Positions 9,710 to 17,176 of a DNA stretch of 64,000 nt are shown one piece after another. This DNA comes from Bradyrhizobium sp. LTSP849. Its GTDB lineage: Bacteria > Pseudomonadota > Alphaproteobacteria > Rhizobiales > Xanthobacteraceae. Under the pieces are notes generated by a model. It was given only the letters and a program-made list of their open reading frames with translations, did not search any database and was not told where the DNA came from. Each line of letters starts with the position of its first letter. The stretch's first letter is position 1. Both the position numbers and the translations under genes were made by a program. Location: assembly GCF_000938255.1 (NCBI RefSeq), contig NZ_JYMR01000051.1:372001-436000 (forward strand). The letters run 5' to 3'.

Positions 9710-10156
9710 ATGGCCATGACAATGAACGGCGAAGTCCAGCTTGCGGCGCCGCGCGAGGCCGTGTGGGAGAAGCTCAATGACCCCGCGGTGCTGAAGGCCT
9801 GCATCCCCGGCTGCGAGGAGCTCGAGAGGACCGACGACGGCGGTTTTCGCGCGGTGGCGAAAATGAAGGTCGGCCCGGTCTCGGCGCGCTTCAAGGGCAA
9901 GGTCGCGCTGAGCGATCTCGACCCGCCGAACGGCTACAAGATTTCCGGCGAAGGCGAGGGCGGGGTGGCCGGCTTTGCCAAGGGCGGCGCAGTCGTGAAG
10001 CTGTCCGATAAGGACGGCGGCACACTGCTCGTCTATGACGTCGAGGCGCAGATAGGCGGCAAGTTGGCGCAGCTTGGACAACGCCTGATCAATGGCACCG
10101 CCAAGAAGCTGGCCGACGAATTTTTTGCGAATTTCGCCAAGGCGGTACAGGGCTAG
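9710..10156 (+). CDS. coxG: CO dehydrogenase accessory protein CoxG (SRPBCC family)
   Basis: 148 residues. CoxG-family proteins bind lipids or hydrophobic ligands in a START-like pocket and have been linked to membrane attachment of CO dehydrogenase and to quinone delivery. The opening MTMNGEVQLAAPREAVWEKL and NDPAVLKACIPGCEELERT are strongly diagnostic, as is FAKGGAVVKLSDKDGGTLLVYDVEAQIGG. The usual hydrophobic C-terminal anchor of longer CoxG proteins is absent. It precedes coxS by 134 bases. RBS GGGAGG at 9698-9703 supports this start. Confidence 0.88.
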   Translation: MAMTMNGEVQLAAPREAVWEKLNDPAVLKACIPGCEELERTDDGGFRAVAKMKVGPVSARFKGKVALSDLDPPNGYKISGEGEGGVAGFAKGGAVVKLSDKDGGTLLVYDVEAQIGGKLAQLGQRLINGTAKKLADEFFANFAKAVQG

Positions 10157-10255
10157 CGGCCCTTGCCTTTCGGCATGGCGGCTTGCGTCCCGGGCGATGT
10201 TGCCCAAGGGGACAATGGCCCATATGATGGGTTGGAATAACTATAAAAACCGCTT

Positions 10256-10270
10256 CGACGGGACCCGTCG
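10256..10270. promoter_or_regulatory. Short palindrome upstream of coxS
   Basis: CGACGGG-A-CCCGTCG is a perfect 15-base inverted repeat 20 bases before the coxS start. A TATAAA-like stretch lies at 10242-10247 just upstream. It might be an operator or a 5' leader hairpin for coxS; no regulator is nearby on the map, so the role is a guess. Confidence 0.3.
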
Positions 10271-10290
10271 GGGCGCTGAAGAGAGTGCTT

Positions 10291-10776
10291 ATGGCAAAAA
10301 TCTCCCTTATCGTGAACGGCAATCCTGTTACCGGCAATATCGACCCGCGCACGCTTCTGGTGCAGTTCCTGCGCGAGAATCTGCAGCTCACCGGCACCCA
10401 TGTCGGCTGCGACACCTCGCAGTGCGGCGCCTGCGTCGTGCATCTCGACGGCAAGGCCGTGAAATCCTGCACCACGCTTGCGGTGATGGCCGATGGCCAT
10501 GAGGTCAAGACCATCGAGGGACTGGCGGCCGACGGCGCGCCGCTGCATCCGATGCAGGAGGCCTTCCGCGAGCACCATGGTCTGCAATGCGGCTTCTGCA
10601 CACCGGGCATGATCATGACCGCGATCGACCTTGTGCATCGCAAGGGCAACGAGCTCGACGACCACACCATTCGCGAGGAGCTGGAAGGCAATCTCTGCCG
10701 CTGCACCGGCTACCAGAACATCGTCGCCTCGATCGCCGCCGGCGCGAAGGCGATGGCGAACTCCGATCTCGTGTAA
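10291..10776 (+). CDS. coxS: CO dehydrogenase small subunit, [2Fe-2S] protein
   Basis: 161 residues. CoxS relays electrons from the molybdenum site to FAD in molybdenum hydroxylases. N-terminal ferredoxin-like cluster ligands are C40, C45, C48 and C60 (GCDTSQCGAC); the second cluster uses C100, C103, C136 and C138 (CGFC and CRC). All eight are present. ATG 10291 is preferred over an upstream GTG because a purine-rich GAAGAGAG lies in front and family members begin MAKISLIVNG. The next gene is coxM, not coxL. Confidence 0.92.
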   Translation: MAKISLIVNGNPVTGNIDPRTLLVQFLRENLQLTGTHVGCDTSQCGACVVHLDGKAVKSCTTLAVMADGHEVKTIEGLAADGAPLHPMQEAFREHHGLQCGFCTPGMIMTAIDLVHRKGNELDDHTIREELEGNLCRCTGYQNIVASIAAGAKAMANSDLV

Positions 10777-10809
10777 ACCGCGCGCGCATTCCGCGATCAG
10801 GACACCCAC

Positions 10810-11616
10810 ATGTACGAATTCAAATACCATCGCCCCGGGACTGTGCGGCAGGCGGCCAACCTCCTGGTGAAGAACGAGGACGCCAAGCTGATCGCCGGCG
10901 GCCACACGCTGATTCCCGTCATGAAGCAGCGCCTCGCCAGCCCCCCGCATCTCGTCGACCTCTCCCACATCGAGGGGCTCAATACGATCGAGATGAAGGG
11001 CCGCTCGCTCGTGATCGGTGCCACCGCCAAGCACGCCGAGGTCGCGACCTCCGCCATCGTCGGTGAGGCGATCCCGGCGCTGGCCAATCTGGCGAGCCAG
11101 ATCGGCGACCCCGCCGTGCGCCACAAGGGCACCATCGGCGGCTCGCTCGCGAACAACGACCCGACCGCGGATTATCCCGCCGCCGTGCTCGCGCTCGGCG
11201 CGACCATCGTCACCAACAAGCGCCGGCTCAAGGCGGAAGAGTATTTCCAGGGCCTGTTCACGACGGCGCTGGAGGCCGACGAGATCATCACCAAGGTGAT
11301 GTTCCCGCTGCCGAAGAAGGCGGCCTACATCAAATTCCGCAACCAGGCCTCGCGCTATGCGCTGGTCGGCGTGTTCGTGGCGCGCCGTCCCTCGGACGTG
11401 CGTGTCACTGTCACCGGTGCAGGCTCCGATGGCGTGTTCCGCATCGAGGCGTTCGAGGAGGCGCTGAAGAAGCGCTTCTCGTCGAAGGTGCTGGAAGGCA
11501 TCGACGTGCCGGCGGAGGGGCTGAACAGCGACATCCACGGCAGCGCCGAATATCGCGCGCATCTCATCGGGGTGCTGACGCGGCGCGCCGTCGACGCCGC
11601 CAATGCCAAGGAATAA
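10810..11616 (+). CDS. coxM: CO dehydrogenase medium subunit, FAD-binding
   Basis: 268 residues. Binds FAD and passes electrons onward from CoxS. The two flavin-binding motifs are visible: AGGHTLIPVMK at 29-39 (AGGHS/T motif) and TIGGSLANNDP at 108-118 (TIGG motif). The C-terminal CO dehydrogenase flavoprotein domain is complete to the stop. It begins 33 bases after coxS. In form-II-like clusters coxL usually sits between S and M; here there is no room for it. Confidence 0.92.
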   Translation: MYEFKYHRPGTVRQAANLLVKNEDAKLIAGGHTLIPVMKQRLASPPHLVDLSHIEGLNTIEMKGRSLVIGATAKHAEVATSAIVGEAIPALANLASQIGDPAVRHKGTIGGSLANNDPTADYPAAVLALGATIVTNKRRLKAEEYFQGLFTTALEADEIITKVMFPLPKKAAYIKFRNQASRYALVGVFVARRPSDVRVTVTGAGSDGVFRIEAFEEALKKRFSSKVLEGIDVPAEGLNSDIHGSAEYRAHLIGVLTRRAVDAANAKE

Positions 11617-11679
11617 ATGGGCCTCGCGCATTGGCCCAATACTTGTCCCTCGTGAGGGCGTAGCGAGACTGGCTCTTTC

Positions 11680-12600
11680 ATGACTTCAGCGGCCAATACT
11701 TCCGGTGCGTTGCCGGCATCGGTCGACGCGATGCTCGAACTTTTGACATCGCGCGGCTATCTCGCCGAGCGGTCGCTGGCGACGGTGACGTATCTCTCGC
11801 TGCGCATGGGCCGGCCGCTGTTTCTCGAAGGCGAGGCGGGCGTCGGCAAGACCGAGATCGCAAAGGTGCTGTCGGCGGCGCTGGGGCGGAAGCTGATCCG
11901 CCTCCAGTGCTATGAAGGCCTCGACGTCTCCTCGGCTGTCTACGAGTGGAACAGCGCCGCGCAGATGATCGCGATCCGGATGGCGGAAGCCGCCGGCGAT
12001 ACCGATCGCGATCAGTTGTCCTCCGATATCTTCGCCGACCGCTACATGATCAAGCGGCCGCTGCTCCAGGCGCTGGAGCCTGACGTCGCCGGCCCGCCGG
12101 TGCTGCTGATCGACGAGCTCGACCGCGCCGACGAGGCGTTCGAGGCGTATCTGCTCGAAATCCTCAGCGACTTCCAGGTGACGATCCCCGAATTCGGCAC
12201 CGTGAAGGCGCCGCACCCGCCGATCGTCATCATTACCTCCAACCGCACCCGCGAGATCCACGATGCGCTGAAGCGGCGCTGTCTCTATCACTGGGTGGAT
12301 TATCCCGCCGCCGATCGCGAGCTAGCGATCGTCAAGTCGCGCGTGCCCGGCATCTCCGCAAAACTGTCGCAGCAGGTCGTGCGCTTCGTCCAGGCGCTGC
12401 GCAACCAGGATTTCTACAAATCGCCGGGCGTCGCCGAGACCATCGACTGGGCTACCGCGCTGTCGGAGCTCGATGCCCGCTCGCTGACCCCGCAGGTGGT
12501 CGGCGACACGCTGGGCGCGCTGCTCAAGTACCAGGACGACATCACGCGGATGCAGGGCGACACCTTGCAGAAGGTGCTGAAGGAAGCGACGAGCGATTAG
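11680..12600 (+). CDS. coxD: MoxR-family AAA+ ATPase CoxD
   Basis: 306 residues. CoxD is a MoxR-type AAA+ chaperone required in Oligotropha carboxidovorans for building the copper-sulfur-molybdenum active site of CO dehydrogenase. Walker A is GEAGVGKTE at 51-59 and Walker B VLLIDELDRADE at 141-152; sensor 1 is IITSNRTREI and the arginine finger region HDALKRRC follows. It starts 63 bases after coxM and its partner coxE follows, the normal MoxR-plus-vWA pairing. The start has no strong SD. Confidence 0.9.
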   Translation: MTSAANTSGALPASVDAMLELLTSRGYLAERSLATVTYLSLRMGRPLFLEGEAGVGKTEIAKVLSAALGRKLIRLQCYEGLDVSSAVYEWNSAAQMIAIRMAEAAGDTDRDQLSSDIFADRYMIKRPLLQALEPDVAGPPVLLIDELDRADEAFEAYLLEILSDFQVTIPEFGTVKAPHPPIVIITSNRTREIHDALKRRCLYHWVDYPAADRELAIVKSRVPGISAKLSQQVVRFVQALRNQDFYKSPGVAETIDWATALSELDARSLTPQVVGDTLGALLKYQDDITRMQGDTLQKVLKEATSD

Positions 12601-12601
12601 C

Positions 12602-12641
12602 CGTCATTCCGAGTTTGCGCTAGGCGCGCCTGGGAATGACG
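12602..12641. repeat. Palindromic intergenic repeat, CGTCATTCC family (copy 1)
   Basis: CGTCATTCC at 12602-12610 pairs with GGAATGACG at 12633-12641; it begins one base after the coxD stop. Other copies of this family lie at 44467-44512 and 58701-58740. Confidence 0.75.
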
Positions 12642-12660
12642 AGGGGATGGATACGAGACC

Positions 12661-13863
12661 ATGGCCATCAACCATCTGGCGCCAGAGCAAACCGAGCAGT
12701 TCGCCGACAACATCGTCGGCTTTGCCCGCGCCTTGCGTGCGGCCGGCATGCCGGTCGGGCCGGGCGCGGTCATCGATGCCATGAACGCGCTTCAGGTGAT
12801 CGACATCGGCAGCCGCGCTGACGTCTTCACTACGCTGGAGGCGATCTTCGTCAAGCGCCACGAGCATGCGCTGATCTTCAAGCAGGCCTTCAATCTGTTC
12901 TTCCGCGCTTCGGAGGAGTGGAAGCACATGCTGGATTCGGTGCCGCTGCCAGATGGCGCCAAGAAGAAACCGCCGGCGGCCGCGCGCCGGGTGCAGGAGG
13001 CGATGTCGCAGCCGCGGATGACGGAGACGCCGCAGCACCAGGAGCAGGATCTGCGCCTGTCGGTGTCCGATAAGGAGATCCTTCAGAAGAAGGATTTCGC
13101 GCAGATGAGCGCGGCGGAGATCACCGAAGCACTGCGCGCCATCGAGCGGATGCGGCTGCCGCAGGCCGAGCTTCTGACGCGCCGGCACCGGCCAGATCCG
13201 CGCGGCCTGCGGCTCGACCTGCGCCGCACCTTGCGCGCCTCGCTCCACACCGGCGGCGACATCATCAACATCCACCGTCTCGGGCGCATCGAGAAGCCGG
13301 CGCCGATCGTGGCGCTGCTCGATATCTCGGGCTCGATGAGCGAGTACACCCGCCTGTTTCTCCACTTCCTGCATGCCATCGGCGACGCCCGAAAGCGCGT
13401 CTCGGTGTTCCTGTTCGGCACCCGGCTCACCAATGTCACCCGCGCGCTGCGCCAGCGCGATCCCGACGAGGCGCTGGCGAGTTGCTCGGCGGCGGTCGAG
13501 GACTGGGCCGGCGGTACGCGGATTTCGGGCTCGCTGCACAACTTCAACAAATTGTGGGCGCGGCGCGTGCTAAGCCAGGGCGCCATCGTGCTGCTGATCT
13601 CCGACGGGCTGGAGCGGGAGGCCGATTCCAAGCTTGCCTTCGAGATGGATCGGCTGCACCGGTCCTGCCGGCGGCTGATCTGGCTGAACCCGCTCTTGCG
13701 GTTCAGCGGCTTCGAAGCCAAGGCGCAGGGCATCAAAATGATGCTCCCGCACGTTGACGAATTCCGCCCCGTGCATAATTTGAGTTCGATCCAGGAGCTG
13801 ATCGCCGCGCTCTCCCGGCCGCTGCCGCCGCAACACCGCAGCCTGATCCGCTCCGCAGCCTGA
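12661..13863 (+). CDS. coxE: von Willebrand factor A domain protein CoxE
   Basis: 400 residues. Works with CoxD in maturation of CO dehydrogenase. The MIDAS metal site is DISGSMS at 221-227, in the C-terminal vWA domain (about 210-390); Thr and Asp of the remaining MIDAS loops are likely in GGTRISGSL and LISDGLERE. The N-terminal half is helical and charged (VRVQEAMSQ region), as in other CoxE proteins. A palindromic repeat lies in the short gap after coxD. Start ATG 12661. Confidence 0.9.
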   Translation: MAINHLAPEQTEQFADNIVGFARALRAAGMPVGPGAVIDAMNALQVIDIGSRADVFTTLEAIFVKRHEHALIFKQAFNLFFRASEEWKHMLDSVPLPDGAKKKPPAAARRVQEAMSQPRMTETPQHQEQDLRLSVSDKEILQKKDFAQMSAAEITEALRAIERMRLPQAELLTRRHRPDPRGLRLDLRRTLRASLHTGGDIINIHRLGRIEKPAPIVALLDISGSMSEYTRLFLHFLHAIGDARKRVSVFLFGTRLTNVTRALRQRDPDEALASCSAAVEDWAGGTRISGSLHNFNKLWARRVLSQGAIVLLISDGLEREADSKLAFEMDRLHRSCRRLIWLNPLLRFSGFEAKAQGIKMMLPHVDEFRPVHNLSSIQELIAALSRPLPPQHRSLIRSAA

Positions 13864-13873
13864 GAGGCCAACC

Positions 13874-14197
13874 ATGCTCGATCGTGACGAGGATATCTTG
13901 AAGGCGGCAGAGGACTGGCAGAAGGCCGGCCGTGGCGTCGCGCTGGCGACCGTGGTGGAGACCTGGGGCTCGGCGCCGCGCCCGGCGGGCTCCAGCCTCG
14001 TCATCAACGATGAAGGCACCTTTCTGGGGTCGGTCTCCGGCGGCTGCGTCGAGGGCGCCGTGGTCACCGAGGCCATGGACGTGATCCAGAGTGGCAAGCC
14101 GAGGATGCTGGAGTTCGGCGTCGCCGACGAGACCGCCTGGAATGTCGGGCTGTCCTGCGGCGGCACCATCCGCGTCTTCGTCGAGAAAGTCGGTTAG
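13874..14197 (+). CDS. XdhC-family protein, N-terminal (XdhC_CoxI) domain
   Basis: 107 residues, equal to the XdhC/CoxI N-terminal domain alone. XdhC proteins bind and sulfurate the molybdenum cofactor before insertion into xanthine dehydrogenase-type enzymes. The domain core is clear: GVALATVVETWGSAPRPAG and GTFLGSVSGGCVEGAV, then LSCGGTIRVFVE with the conserved CGG. The matching Rossmann domain is the next gene, two bases after this stop. Together they make a two-piece XdhC/CoxF. Confidence 0.85.
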   Translation: MLDRDEDILKAAEDWQKAGRGVALATVVETWGSAPRPAGSSLVINDEGTFLGSVSGGCVEGAVVTEAMDVIQSGKPRMLEFGVADETAWNVGLSCGGTIRVFVEKVG

Positions 14198-14199
14198 TC

Positions 14200-14901
14200 G
14201 TGAAGCTCGCGATCCTGCACGAACTCAACGCCGAGCGCGCCGCGCGCCGGCCGGCGATCCTGGTGACGGACACCGAGAGCGGCGAGCAGCGCCTGGTGAA
14301 GGCGAAGGATTTTGCCAAAGACCCGCTGGGTGCCGAGCTTGAAAAACAGCTTCGCATGGGCAAGAGCGGCAATGTCGAAGCTGGCGGCAAGAAACTGTTC
14401 CTCAACGTCTACGCGCCGACTGCAAAGCTCGTCATCATCGGCGCGGTCCATATCAGCCAGGCCTTGGCGCCGCTGGCGCGCTCGCTTGGTTATGACGTCA
14501 CGGTGATTGATCCGCGCACCGCCTTTGCGAGCCCCGAGCGCTTCCCCGATATTCCGCTGGTCGCCGAATGGCCCGATACCGCGCTGCCGCCGCTCAATGT
14601 CGATGCCTACACGGCCTTCGTTGCGGTGACGCACGATCCGAAGATCGACGATCCCGCGCTGCTGCACGCCTTCGAGCGCAACTGCTTCTATATCGGCGCG
14701 CTTGGCTCGCGGAAGACGCACGCCAAGCGCGGCGACCGGCTGCGGGCGCAGGGCGCCAAGGACAGCGACGTGGCGCGCATCCGCGCCCCCATTGGACTTG
14801 CGATCGGCGCGGTTTCACCGTCCGAGATTGCGGTGTCGATCATGGCCGAGATCACGGCGGTGCTTCGGCTACCTCCTAAGGAAAAAGAAGAAGCGGCATG
14901 A
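14200..14901 (+). CDS. XdhC-family protein, Rossmann domain
   Basis: 233 residues starting at GTG 14200, two bases after the previous stop. The Rossmann domain carries KLVIIGAVHISQALAPLARSL near residues 77-97 and IDPRTAFASPERFP, both typical of XdhC C-terminal domains. The end is GALGSRKTHAKR, then IRAPIGLAIGAVSPSEIAVSIMAEI, which are the conserved C-terminal motifs. The short Lys/Glu end (KEKEEAA) overlaps the start of the next gene. With the preceding small gene it should deliver Mo cofactor to the cox enzyme. Confidence 0.87.
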   Translation: MKLAILHELNAERAARRPAILVTDTESGEQRLVKAKDFAKDPLGAELEKQLRMGKSGNVEAGGKKLFLNVYAPTAKLVIIGAVHISQALAPLARSLGYDVTVIDPRTAFASPERFPDIPLVAEWPDTALPPLNVDAYTAFVAVTHDPKIDDPALLHAFERNCFYIGALGSRKTHAKRGDRLRAQGAKDSDVARIRAPIGLAIGAVSPSEIAVSIMAEITAVLRLPPKEKEEAA

Positions 14902-16502
14902 AGTTCGGTCCGGCGAGCCCCAAGGACGCGATCGGCGGGGTGACCGTCCACACCCTGCGCCAGGGACCGCTGGTGCTGAAGAAAGGCACGACGATCGGCC
15001 CCGCCGAGATCGAGGCGCTGACGCGCGCCGGCATCAAGGACGTTGTCGTGGTGCGGATGGAAGAGGGCGATGTCTCCGAGGACGTCGCGGCCGCCAGTAT
15101 CGCGCTTGCGATCGGCGGCGAGGGCATCCATGTCGAGCGCGCCTTCACCGGCCGCGCCAATCTGTTTGCCGCACGCCCGGGCCTGCTGGTGATCGACCGC
15201 GGGGCGGTCGACCGCATCAATAATATCGACGAAGCCATCACCTTTGCGACGCTCTCCGCCTTCAAGCCGGTGGTCGAGGGCGAGATGGTCGGCACCGTCA
15301 AGATCATTCCGTTCGGCGTTGAAGGAAGCTTGCGTGATGCCGCGGTGGAGGCGGCCGGCAAGGACGTCCTGAAGATCGCGCCCTACATCATCAAGCGCGT
15401 CGGCATCGTCTCGACGCTGCTGCCGGGACTATCCTCCAAGGTGGTCGACAAGACGTTGCGCGTGACCGCTGATCGGCTCGCGCCGGCCGGCGCCAAGATC
15501 ATCGCCGAGCGCCGCGTTCAACACGACGAACCAGCGCTGTCGGCGGCGATCAAGGAGCTGCTCGCGCTCGGCGCGGAGCTCGTCATCGTGTTCGGGGCCT
15601 CCGCGATCGCCGACCGCCGCGACGTGATCCCGGCCGCGGTCACCGAGGTCGGCGGCGAGATCGAGCATTTCGGCATGCCGGTCGATCCCGGCAATCTGCT
15701 TTTGATTTCCCGCGTCGGCGGCGTGCCGGTGCTGGGCGCGCCCGGCTGTGCGCGCTCGCCGGTCGAGAACGGGTTCGACTGGGTGCTGATGCGGCTTTTG
15801 GCCGGCATCAAGGTGACGCGCTCCGAGCTGATGGGCATGGGTGTCGGCGGGCTCCTGATGGAGATCGTGACGCGGCCGCAGCCGCGCGCAAAGCCCGAGA
15901 CCGAGGGCAACAGCAACATCGCAGCCATCGTGCTCGCGGCAGGCCGCTCGACCCGGATGGGCGGCCCGAACAAGATGTTGGCCGAGCTCGACGGCAAGAA
16001 GCTGGTGCGGATCGCGACCGAGCAGGCGCTGGCCTCGAAAGCATCCGAGGTGATCGTCGTCACCGGACATCAGACTGAGCTGGTCGAGCAGGCGCTGAAG
16101 GGCCTGAAGGTGAGGTTCGTCCGCAATCCGGATTTCGCCGGCGGCATCGCGAGCTCGGTCAAGGCCGGCATCGCGGCCGTGCCGGAAGGCTATGACGGCG
16201 CCGTGGTCTGTCTCGGTGACATGCCGCTGATCGATGCCGGCCTGATCGACCGTCTCATCGACGGCTTTGCGCCGGACCGCGGCAATCTCATCGTCGTTCC
16301 CGTCAGCGACGGCCGCCGCGGCAATCCCGTGCTGTGGTCGCGCCGCTTCTTCAAGGAATTGATGACGCTCGACGGCGATGTCGGCGCGCGTCACCTGATC
16401 GCCAGGCACACCGAGGCAGTCGCCGAAGTGGCCGTCGACGGCGAGGGCGCCTTCCTCGACATCGACACGCCGCAGGCACTGGAAGCGGCACGGCGAGGAT
16501 GA
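14898..16502 (+). CDS. Fused molybdopterin-binding (MoCF) and MobA-like nucleotidyltransferase protein
   Basis: 534 residues with two domains. Residues 1-330 resemble the molybdopterin-binding/MoeA-like part found in cox clusters (VTVHTLRQGPLVLKKG, then VFGASAIADRRDVIPAAV and the GMPVDPGNLLLI loop). Residues 340-534 are a MobA/MocA-type transferase with IAAIVLAAGRSTRMGGPNKM (GxxxxMGxxK) and VVCLGDMPLID. It is likely to make the cytidylylated cofactor (MCD) that CO dehydrogenase needs. ATG 14898 overlaps the previous stop (ATGA), so it is coupled to the XdhC gene. It is the last gene of the cluster. Confidence 0.88.
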   Translation: MKFGPASPKDAIGGVTVHTLRQGPLVLKKGTTIGPAEIEALTRAGIKDVVVVRMEEGDVSEDVAAASIALAIGGEGIHVERAFTGRANLFAARPGLLVIDRGAVDRINNIDEAITFATLSAFKPVVEGEMVGTVKIIPFGVEGSLRDAAVEAAGKDVLKIAPYIIKRVGIVSTLLPGLSSKVVDKTLRVTADRLAPAGAKIIAERRVQHDEPALSAAIKELLALGAELVIVFGASAIADRRDVIPAAVTEVGGEIEHFGMPVDPGNLLLISRVGGVPVLGAPGCARSPVENGFDWVLMRLLAGIKVTRSELMGMGVGGLLMEIVTRPQPRAKPETEGNSNIAAIVLAAGRSTRMGGPNKMLAELDGKKLVRIATEQALASKASEVIVVTGHQTELVEQALKGLKVRFVRNPDFAGGIASSVKAGIAAVPEGYDGAVVCLGDMPLIDAGLIDRLIDGFAPDRGNLIVVPVSDGRRGNPVLWSRRFFKELMTLDGDVGARHLIARHTEAVAEVAVDGEGAFLDIDTPQALEAARRG

Positions 16503-16506
16503 CGGT

Positions 16507-16603
16507 GCGTAGGGTGGGCAAAGGTGCATAGCGCCGTGCCCACCATCTCTCCATAACGTCATCGCTAAATTGGTGGGCACGCTACGCTTTGCCCACCCTA
16601 CGC
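16507..16603. repeat. Palindromic intergenic repeat, GTAGGGTGGGCAAAG family (copy 1)
   Basis: GCGTAGGGTGGGCAAAG at 16507-16523 pairs with the CTTTGCCCACCCTACGC at 16587-16603. Inside, GTGCCCACCA and TGGTGGGCAC form a second nested pair. It begins five bases after the MoCF-MobA stop. A related GTGGATTACGCTTCG...CCACCCTACG segment follows at 16630-16665. Copy 2 is at 47274-47375. Confidence 0.85.
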
Positions 16604-16755
16604 CACTGTTTCCGCGGTGAAACAGTTGGTGGATTACGCTTCGCTGATCCACCCTACGGCACTTCGCGATCGCCCAATTTCAACTCGCCGTTCACCATCT
16701 GGAAACGGTCCCGCGCTTAGAGTCGTCCCACCTGCCTTGGGGGGAGGGGTTTTCC

Positions 16756-17145
16756 ATGGTTTCGAACGTCGTCGCGCGCCGTTGCGCGATGTTTTTCTTT
16801 GCGCTGTCGGTTTGTGTCGCCGGCGCCCGCCACATCACCGAAGCCCAGGCTGCCGGCGCGTTTGCGGTCGGCAAGTGCGGCGCCTATGGCCAGGCCTTTG
16901 ATTATGGCGCCGAGCACGAGGCCCGCGCCGCGGCGCAGAAGCAGTGCAAGGGCGACTGCACGACCGTGACGATGAAGCGCGCCTGTGCGGCGATGTCGGT
17001 CGATATGGCCAACCCTTGCGGCGCCTATGGCTATGCCGTGAAGCCGAGGATCTCGGCCACGCTCAATGCCGCGACGCGCGAATGCTACAAATTTGGCGGC
17101 AAGGAATGCGTGATCCGCGCCTGGGCCTGCGACGCCAAAGGCTGA
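16756..17145 (+). CDS. DUF4189-family secreted protein
   Basis: 129 residues. An N-terminal signal peptide (hydrophobic residues 11-25, FFFALSVCVAGA, cleavage near AQAAG-A) is followed by a cysteine-rich DUF4189 domain. Eight Cys in the mature part are likely paired as disulfides: KCGAYG, KQCKGDC, ACAA, NPCGAYG, ECYK, KECV, WACD. GAYGQAFDYG and the A-A-x-x-C pattern are typical of the family, whose function is unknown. It is presumably periplasmic or secreted. A single-gene unit. Confidence 0.7.
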   Translation: MVSNVVARRCAMFFFALSVCVAGARHITEAQAAGAFAVGKCGAYGQAFDYGAEHEARAAAQKQCKGDCTTVTMKRACAAMSVDMANPCGAYGYAVKPRISATLNAATRECYKFGGKECVIRAWACDAKG

Positions 17146-17176
17146 CAGCCGCCCTTGGAAGTCGCTGCCCGGTCGA

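Noticed and set aside
13874..14901. Possible frameshift splitting one XdhC gene
   Set aside because: The two parts match exact domain boundaries, the second has its own GTG start two bases after a clean stop, and neither ends within a conserved motif, so two genes are more likely than a broken one.
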